Assembly: GCA_019637875.1 (NCBI GenBank)
Contig: JAHBUW010000004.1
Span: 124,001-188,000 of the forward strand
Origin: Pseudobdellovibrionaceae bacterium
GTDB taxonomy: Bacteria; Bdellovibrionota; Bdellovibrionia; Bdellovibrionales; Bdellovibrionaceae
Length of the DNA stretch: 64,000 nt
Direction: 5' to 3'
The position numbers and the translations under genes were made by a program. This document shows positions 59,683 through 64,000 of the stretch, in pieces (within the stretch, counting starts at the first letter, position 1; each line of letters begins with the position of its first letter). Below the pieces are notes generated by a model. That model had not been told where the DNA came from and searched no databases. It was given only the letters and a program-made list of their open reading frames with translations.

Positions 59683-62556
59683 TTGAGCGAACAGACCAAA
59701 TTTTTGAAATGGGGAGCGCGCGCGCTGATCGCGACCTCTCTTTCGGTCACCCTGCCTCTGAATTCCTATGCCTTCCAAGTCAGCTGCGCCTCGCGCGGTT
59801 ACTGGACGGCGCAAGCCTTAGGCGAAATGTCGCGCCTGCAAGAAGTCCTCGTCGAATTGCAAAACGATCCGAACTGTAAAGGCATCGAGTCCGTCGTTCA
59901 GCAGATGCAGTCCGCGAAACGGATCATGCAAGAGCACGATCTGCCCGAAGGTCAAAACTCCACGCGCTTCATGAATCTGCCCGGCGAAATCGCCGCGATC
60001 TATTCCTACGTGAGCGGTGGTGCGACCGGCGCCTTGATGGAAAGCGCGCGCTCGCTCCTCGTGAACAAGATCCTGGGAATGGCCGCCGCGAAAAACAACA
60101 TCGGCGTCCAGGCACCGACCGAAACCAAAGCGAGTTCGAGCCCCGTCGACGATATGCAGATGACCTGGGAGTCCATGGCCGAGCGGACCCGCCGCAGCTC
60201 TTTGACCGGCATGACCATGATGCAGAAGGTGTTCGAAGTGCTGCCGAATTACGAGCAGTGCGTTTCGAATCGTCCGAACCAATCGCTGGCGCTCGTGTCG
60301 GCGGCGATCACCATGTTTGCGGCTTTCGCTTCGGGCGAAAACGGTTCGACTCACGAGCTGGCGCGGACTTTGTCTTCCATGGTCACGTACATGCGGAACG
60401 TGAAATTCGGTCGCATGCTCGGAAAACTCAAACAGATGGAGTACTGGGCGAATCTGAGCTGTCTGTTGGAATCGACCAACAACGTCTATTGTAACGTCCA
60501 AGATACCTACGCGCTGCTCGATTTCCAAAAGGCGGGTTACCGCACGGAATTGGATCGGGCAACCGCCACGGGGCCGACGGGTCTGACCCGCGAGCAAATG
60601 AATCAGCTGGGGCGTCCCGATCACCCCCTGCACGGCTACTACATCATGGTCCGTGAGATCCCGACGATCTCGCGCTGGCTGCAAGAGGTTCAGTTCGGGG
60701 TCGAGCCCAAGCTGAAGCAGGATGCGGATTTCAAGAACGCGACCCTGACCACCATGACGAACTTCCTGGCCGCGATCAACAACATCAAGGCGATCTTCAA
60801 CGAGAAGATGGTCATCTACCAGCGCACGACCGACATCAACGCGCGCCGAAACCAGCTGTTCGCGCTCCTGAAAGACATCGTCGACAATCAGCTCTTGGGC
60901 CGCATGGGGGAAGAGAACTTCTTCTCGATGGCAATTCCGGAAAAGAAGCTGCCCTTCTACCTGATGGGTTACGAGGAAGTTCCCGCAGAAGTTCTGCCCA
61001 ACCAATTCCGGACGCACTCCGCGAACTGGGCGGACTGGATCGAGAACGGGGGAACCTTCCGCGGCGAATGGAGTGATCCGGATAAACTGCTGGAGATCAT
61101 CCGTTCACGCCTGTGGAACGTGATGGACCAGGCGTCGGAACTCGGCTCGAACTGGTTCCGTCAGCGTTTCAACGTCGACCCGATCAACTTGATCTCGCGT
61201 TCCGTGACCGATCCGAACATCAGCGCGGTGGAAAGCCTCGTCAGCGTTTACGGTTACCTCGGCCGCTTGACCGAGCGTCTGTCGAAAGACACGACCAAAA
61301 ACTACATCGTTCTGCCGGATTTGGTCGACACCATCGATCGTCTGCAGAAGGTGTTGGGCGCGTTCCAGCAGATGCGTGAGCTGACCCGTGAGTTCTTCCC
61401 GAACGGCACGAAGTCGGGCCGCGATCTGGGACTGGAGATCGCGCAGCTCGATCCTTTGCGCAAAAAGAAGATCATCGAGACGGCGGGGCAAATCCTCACC
61501 GAAACCTACATTCAATTCAACATCATCCTGCAGCGGGATACCTTCCTGGCGAACCGTTTGAACACGATGGTGATGTACGACTACTCGGACCGCGTTCGTC
61601 GCGGCGAGGGGATGGATCAGTACGTTCGCGACCTGATGGTCGTGACCGGTCGTAACTTGATCGACCGCTTGATCGAAGCGCAGGGCACGAACCCGAACCA
61701 GGCGCGTGTGGATCTCGATACCGCGGTGACCATGCTGTCCACGAACATGGAAGTCATGGAAGAGATGTTCCAGCCCGATTTCGAATCCTACTTGAATAAC
61801 CTGTTGATGAAGGCGGGCGGCACCGTCTTCGTGCAGGGCGGATTCATGAATCCCGGCATGGTCATGAGCATCAAGGGCGACGATACGCCCCAGCGCTCGT
61901 TCGATCAGGCCCGCGCGCGCGTCTGCATGCAGTCGCTGCAGTTCAAGAGTTACCATCGCTTCACCGAGTACTGCCGCGGCACCGTTTGGCGCTCGCAGTT
62001 CGACGAGACGCCCTACAAAGCGCCCGGCGACGAAGAGATCTCGCAAGGTTTCGGCGCGATTTACCAGGCGATGAAGAGTTTCGGCCCCGAGATGAATAAA
62101 CTCATCGCGCAGGCACGCAAGATCGAAAAGAACGGTCAAGTGACCGAAGCGCCCATGGAGACTTTCTCGGATAAGTTCTGGGTCATCTCGCGCGCGCTGT
62201 TCTCGTCGGAAGTTTACCAAGAGGTTTACAAGAAGCCGCCGGTCTTCCACCTGTCGCTCGGTTACGACGAGATGTACAAGATCCGCCGCGAGACGCACCG
62301 GAAAGCCGGTTACAAACAGGTCTGCCTGGTTCGTGATTATCTTCGTCGCAACCACGTTTACTGGCTGACGAAACAGTTCGAGGACTACCAGATGGACCGC
62401 TTCGTCCAGATCCAAGAGTTCGAGAAGAAGTGGGATCAGGTCGAGGAAGAGCGCCGTCGCGAACTTCAGAAAACGAATGAAGCGGCCCCGATTCCGGCGC
62501 CGACCGGCGCGGTGGAAACGCCGACCGGGCCCGAAAACATTCAAACCCGTCCGTAA
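59683..62556 (+). CDS. Large secreted helical protein, unknown (third of three)
   Basis: 957 residues from the TTG at 59683, chosen because GAGGTG lies about five bases upstream. The signal peptide ends near LNSYA. The mature protein is almost entirely charged helices, with no recognised domain, and ends in a Pro/Thr-rich tail (PIPAPTGAVETPTGP). Six or so scattered cysteines occur in the first 280 residues and near the end. An 81-base gap separates it from the previous gene. It is followed by a strong terminator. A structural or surface role is plausible but not shown. Confidence 0.65.
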   Translation: MSEQTKFLKWGARALIATSLSVTLPLNSYAFQVSCASRGYWTAQALGEMSRLQEVLVELQNDPNCKGIESVVQQMQSAKRIMQEHDLPEGQNSTRFMNLPGEIAAIYSYVSGGATGALMESARSLLVNKILGMAAAKNNIGVQAPTETKASSSPVDDMQMTWESMAERTRRSSLTGMTMMQKVFEVLPNYEQCVSNRPNQSLALVSAAITMFAAFASGENGSTHELARTLSSMVTYMRNVKFGRMLGKLKQMEYWANLSCLLESTNNVYCNVQDTYALLDFQKAGYRTELDRATATGPTGLTREQMNQLGRPDHPLHGYYIMVREIPTISRWLQEVQFGVEPKLKQDADFKNATLTTMTNFLAAINNIKAIFNEKMVIYQRTTDINARRNQLFALLKDIVDNQLLGRMGEENFFSMAIPEKKLPFYLMGYEEVPAEVLPNQFRTHSANWADWIENGGTFRGEWSDPDKLLEIIRSRLWNVMDQASELGSNWFRQRFNVDPINLISRSVTDPNISAVESLVSVYGYLGRLTERLSKDTTKNYIVLPDLVDTIDRLQKVLGAFQQMRELTREFFPNGTKSGRDLGLEIAQLDPLRKKKIIETAGQILTETYIQFNIILQRDTFLANRLNTMVMYDYSDRVRRGEGMDQYVRDLMVVTGRNLIDRLIEAQGTNPNQARVDLDTAVTMLSTNMEVMEEMFQPDFESYLNNLLMKAGGTVFVQGGFMNPGMVMSIKGDDTPQRSFDQARARVCMQSLQFKSYHRFTEYCRGTVWRSQFDETPYKAPGDEEISQGFGAIYQAMKSFGPEMNKLIAQARKIEKNGQVTEAPMETFSDKFWVISRALFSSEVYQEVYKKPPVFHLSLGYDEMYKIRRETHRKAGYKQVCLVRDYLRRNHVYWLTKQFEDYQMDRFVQIQEFEKKWDQVEEERRRELQKTNEAAPIPAPTGAVETPTGPENIQTRP

Positions 62557-62576
62557 CGACGAATCCTGAGAACTGT

Positions 62577-62598
62577 AAAGGCCCCGCGAGGGGCCTTT
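62577..62598. terminator. Bidirectional intrinsic terminator
   Basis: AAAGGCCCC (62577-62585), GCGA tetraloop, GGGGCCTTT (62590-62598), followed by T then ACATTT. The A/T ends give U-runs on both strands, so it serves the large secreted-protein gene and the convergent truC gene. Confidence 0.85.
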
Positions 62599-63386
62599 TA
62601 CATTTCCAGATCCATGCGCGGGCGGCAGCTGCCGCCGCTGGAAAGATCGGGCGCGTGGACCTCGTGGGCGCGAACGAAGTCGTAGATCTTTTCCCATTTG
62701 GGCGTGGGCTCGGCCGCGAACATCTCTTGCCGACCGCATTCGAAATTCAGACGAGATTGTATCGCCCGTAAACACAAACCGCCGATTCCGAATTTCTCGC
62801 GGAAGTAGCGATTGTGGCGCGAGTCGCCGTGATCGTTGTCGCCGATGATCGGACGCGAGACGCGGTTCAAGTGACGGCGGATCTGGTGCCAGCGGCCCGT
62901 GACCGGACGGGCTTCGAGAAGTGCGTAGCGTGAACGCGGATACTTTCCACCCGGTAGCGCTTCGACTTCGAAGCGGGCGAGGGAGCGGAACTTCGTCAGC
63001 GACGGCACCTTGGCCTTCGTTGAGTCCAACTCGAGCTCCAGGTCCACGTCGAACTCATCCTCGGTCCACCCTCGGCAGATGAGATGATAAGTCTTCTCAA
63101 TGCGTCCGAGATCTTGGAGTCGGGAGTAGGCGCGGGCCATCTCTTTAGATAAAGCAAAGACGAGGACTCCGCTGGTCGCCACGTCCAATCGGTGCACGGG
63201 GTACAAATAGAGTCCGAGCTGTCGGCGAAGGTTGGAAAGCACGACTTTCTCGGGGCTTACGAACTTCCGCTGGTGATCGTCCTCGGGCGGGTGCACGTGA
63301 TAACCCTCGGGCTTGTCGATGACGACGAAGTCCTCGCAGATCGAGAGCACGCGGTACTGAAAATCAATCGAGGAAGTTTCGGACAT
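62598..63386 (-). CDS. truC: tRNA pseudouridine synthase C-like
   Basis: 262 residues from the ATG at 63386; the frame is open further, but that part has no family sequence. VVIDKPEGYHVHP (21-33), VHRLDVATSG (64-73; catalytic D68) and TGRWHQIRRHL, then PIIGDNDHGDSRHN, follow the TruC pattern. TruC modifies U65 of some tRNAs; RluA-family relatives act on rRNA, so the target is likely but not certain. It is divergent from the small gene at 63442. Confidence 0.85.
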   Translation of the reverse strand: MSETSSIDFQYRVLSICEDFVVIDKPEGYHVHPPEDDHQRKFVSPEKVVLSNLRRQLGLYLYPVHRLDVATSGVLVFALSKEMARAYSRLQDLGRIEKTYHLICRGWTEDEFDVDLELELDSTKAKVPSLTKFRSLARFEVEALPGGKYPRSRYALLEARPVTGRWHQIRRHLNRVSRPIIGDNDHGDSRHNRYFREKFGIGGLCLRAIQSRLNFECGRQEMFAAEPTPKWEKIYDFVRAHEVHAPDLSSGGSCRPRMDLEM

Positions 63387-63441
63387 TGGTCCCGTTGTTT
63401 GACGACAGCCAATTGTTACAGTCAAGGCAGGAGATCCTTCC

Positions 63442-63826
63442 ATGTCGAAATACGCTCCAGGCTCACGCGGATGTTGTTCGCGCACCCGCGATCTTCTCGG
63501 GGAGCGTGGACACGCCGGCCCTGCTCGTGCAGACCGCGGGACAACCCACGAAGTACATGACCGTTTACTTCGCACGCGGCCGTGCCCCGCTGATCAGCAC
63601 CGAAGGCAAACAGATCCTGCTGAACGAAGTGAAGGCCAAGGTCCGCGTCCAGCTGAGCGGCAGCTCGGTCGTGATCCCGCCCCGGCAGGTCACCAAGCGC
63701 GGGGTCTTCGCGGCCTACAACTACCTCGTGTTGGTTTTTCACAACCAAGAGCAGTTCGTGTGGCTGAACGCCGATGACAGCCTGCCCGAGAATGAAAGTT
63801 CCAGCGGCACGCCCCAGGCGCGCTAG
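63442..63826 (+). pseudogene. Small gene with a probable frameshift near its start
   Basis: The ATG at 63442 has GGAG eight bases upstream and begins MSKYAPGS, but its frame then becomes an Arg/Pro/Gly-rich sequence typical of a wrong frame. The +1 frame from about 63467 reads like a real protein (ADVVRAPAIF, AYNYLVLVFHNQEQFVWL) up to TAG at 63824, yet has no good start. One surplus base near 63466 would explain both. After the TAG the same frame stays open for 27 more codons to 63910. It may be a sequencing error, a pseudogene, or programmed. Confidence 0.5.
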
Positions 63827-63921
63827 GTGATCGTCCTGGATGCTCTGGACATCAACAAATTGCCCGTGAATCAACAGGGTCAAAAGCGGATTCAGATTGA
63901 CGCTTTCTAAGTGAAATTTTA

Positions 63922-63953
63922 GGTTCTCCGTCAGTCCTTTTTGACGGAGAACC
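63922..63953 (+). promoter_or_regulatory. Perfect 12-bp hairpin enclosing the ribosome-binding site of the next gene
   Basis: GGTTCTCCGTCA (63922-63933), eight-base loop GTCCTTTT, TGACGGAGAACC (63942-63953). The right arm contains GGAG (63946-63949), six bases before the ATG at 63956. No T-run follows, so it is a poor terminator but a good candidate for translational control. Confidence 0.65.
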
Positions 63954-63955
63954 CG

Positions 63956-64000
63956 ATGTCCACGGCACCGAATAGCCTTGCCCATAAGTCTTACCTTTCG
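63956..64000 (+). CDS. Start of a gene, cut by the window end
   Basis: Fifteen codons (MSTAPNSLAHKSYLS) remain open to the edge. The start is supported by GGAG at ideal spacing inside the hairpin arm. Nothing can be said about the product. Confidence 0.5.
   Translation, partial: MSTAPNSLAHKSYLS

Noticed and set aside
58156-59814. 552-codon minus-strand open frame
   Set aside because: Arg/Gly/His-rich shadow of the second secreted-protein gene. No start signals and no domain.
61105-62775. 556-codon open frame on the minus strand opposite the large secreted-protein gene
   Set aside because: The plus-strand product has a signal peptide, a good ribosome-binding site and balanced composition. 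The minus frame is rich in Arg/His/Leu/Gln repeats typical of an antisense shadow in high-GC DNA.
63387-63575. N-terminal extension of truC to 63575
   Set aside because: The added 63 residues are Arg/Pro/Ser-rich, unlike any pseudouridine synthase N-terminus, and would run through the start of the divergent gene.
63422-63985. 187-codon minus-strand open frame near the window end
   Set aside because: It would cover the frameshifted gene and the hairpin. Its sequence is His/Leu/Arg-heavy and the plus strand shows protein-like reading and ribosome-binding sites.

Overview
The window comes from a Gram-negative bacterium. The evidence is an LPS/O-antigen locus with Wzm/Wzt, a heptosyltransferase, an O-antigen-ligase-type protein, a Cti-type periplasmic fatty-acid isomerase and many signal peptides. 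Frequent TTG and GTG starts, many secreted proteins of unknown family and the general gene repertoire suggest a Bdellovibrio-like deltaproteobacterial relative (Bdellovibrionota). That placement is an inference; no rRNA or marker gene is present to confirm it.

Layout. (1) 1-5535: a minus-strand set of two family-5 solute-binding-like proteins, a YcaO-domain protein and a small secreted coiled-coil protein, divergent from an orphan membrane histidine kinase. (2) 5604-43040: a polysaccharide locus of about 37 kb. It holds methyltransferases, an epimerase-glycosyltransferase fusion, a split transketolase, a low-GC block (about 13.6-24.3 kb) built around a WecE-type sugar aminotransferase and several large membrane proteins, manC, a flippase-glycosyltransferase fusion, glycosyltransferases, a WbdD-like methyltransferase/kinase-like protein, Wzt, Wzm, rmlB-rmlD-rmlC, then divergent rmlA, a GmhB-like phosphatase and a GT9 heptosyltransferase. 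(3) 43084-53855: general genes, namely cti, a glutaredoxin-like protein lacking cysteine, a Fic protein with repeated upstream sites, an ABC exporter, a winged-helix/nucleotidyltransferase pair behind palindromic sites, small conserved proteins, an ABC-F ATPase and an SDR enzyme. (4) 53852-56737: small secreted proteins, a methyltransferase and an O-antigen ligase/polymerase-type protein. (5) 56922-62556: three secreted proteins of unknown family in a row. (6) 62598-64000: truC, a probably frameshifted small gene, and the start of a gene whose ribosome-binding site lies inside a perfect hairpin.

How the genes fit together. RmlA and RmlB make dTDP-4-keto-6-deoxyglucose. RmlC and RmlD turn it into dTDP-L-rhamnose, while the WecE-type transaminase can divert it to a 4-amino-4,6-dideoxy sugar that the left-handed-beta-helix acyltransferase may N-acylate. 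ManC supplies GDP-mannose. The chain could leave the cytoplasm either through Wzm/Wzt, whose ATPase has a C-terminal carbohydrate-recognition-like domain next to a putative chain-capping enzyme, or through the Wzx-like flippase. The ligase-type protein at 55.4-56.7 kb could join chains to lipid A-core.

No intergenic stretch exceeds about 260 bases once the small genes are counted. I saw no tRNA, rRNA, CRISPR array or insertion sequence.
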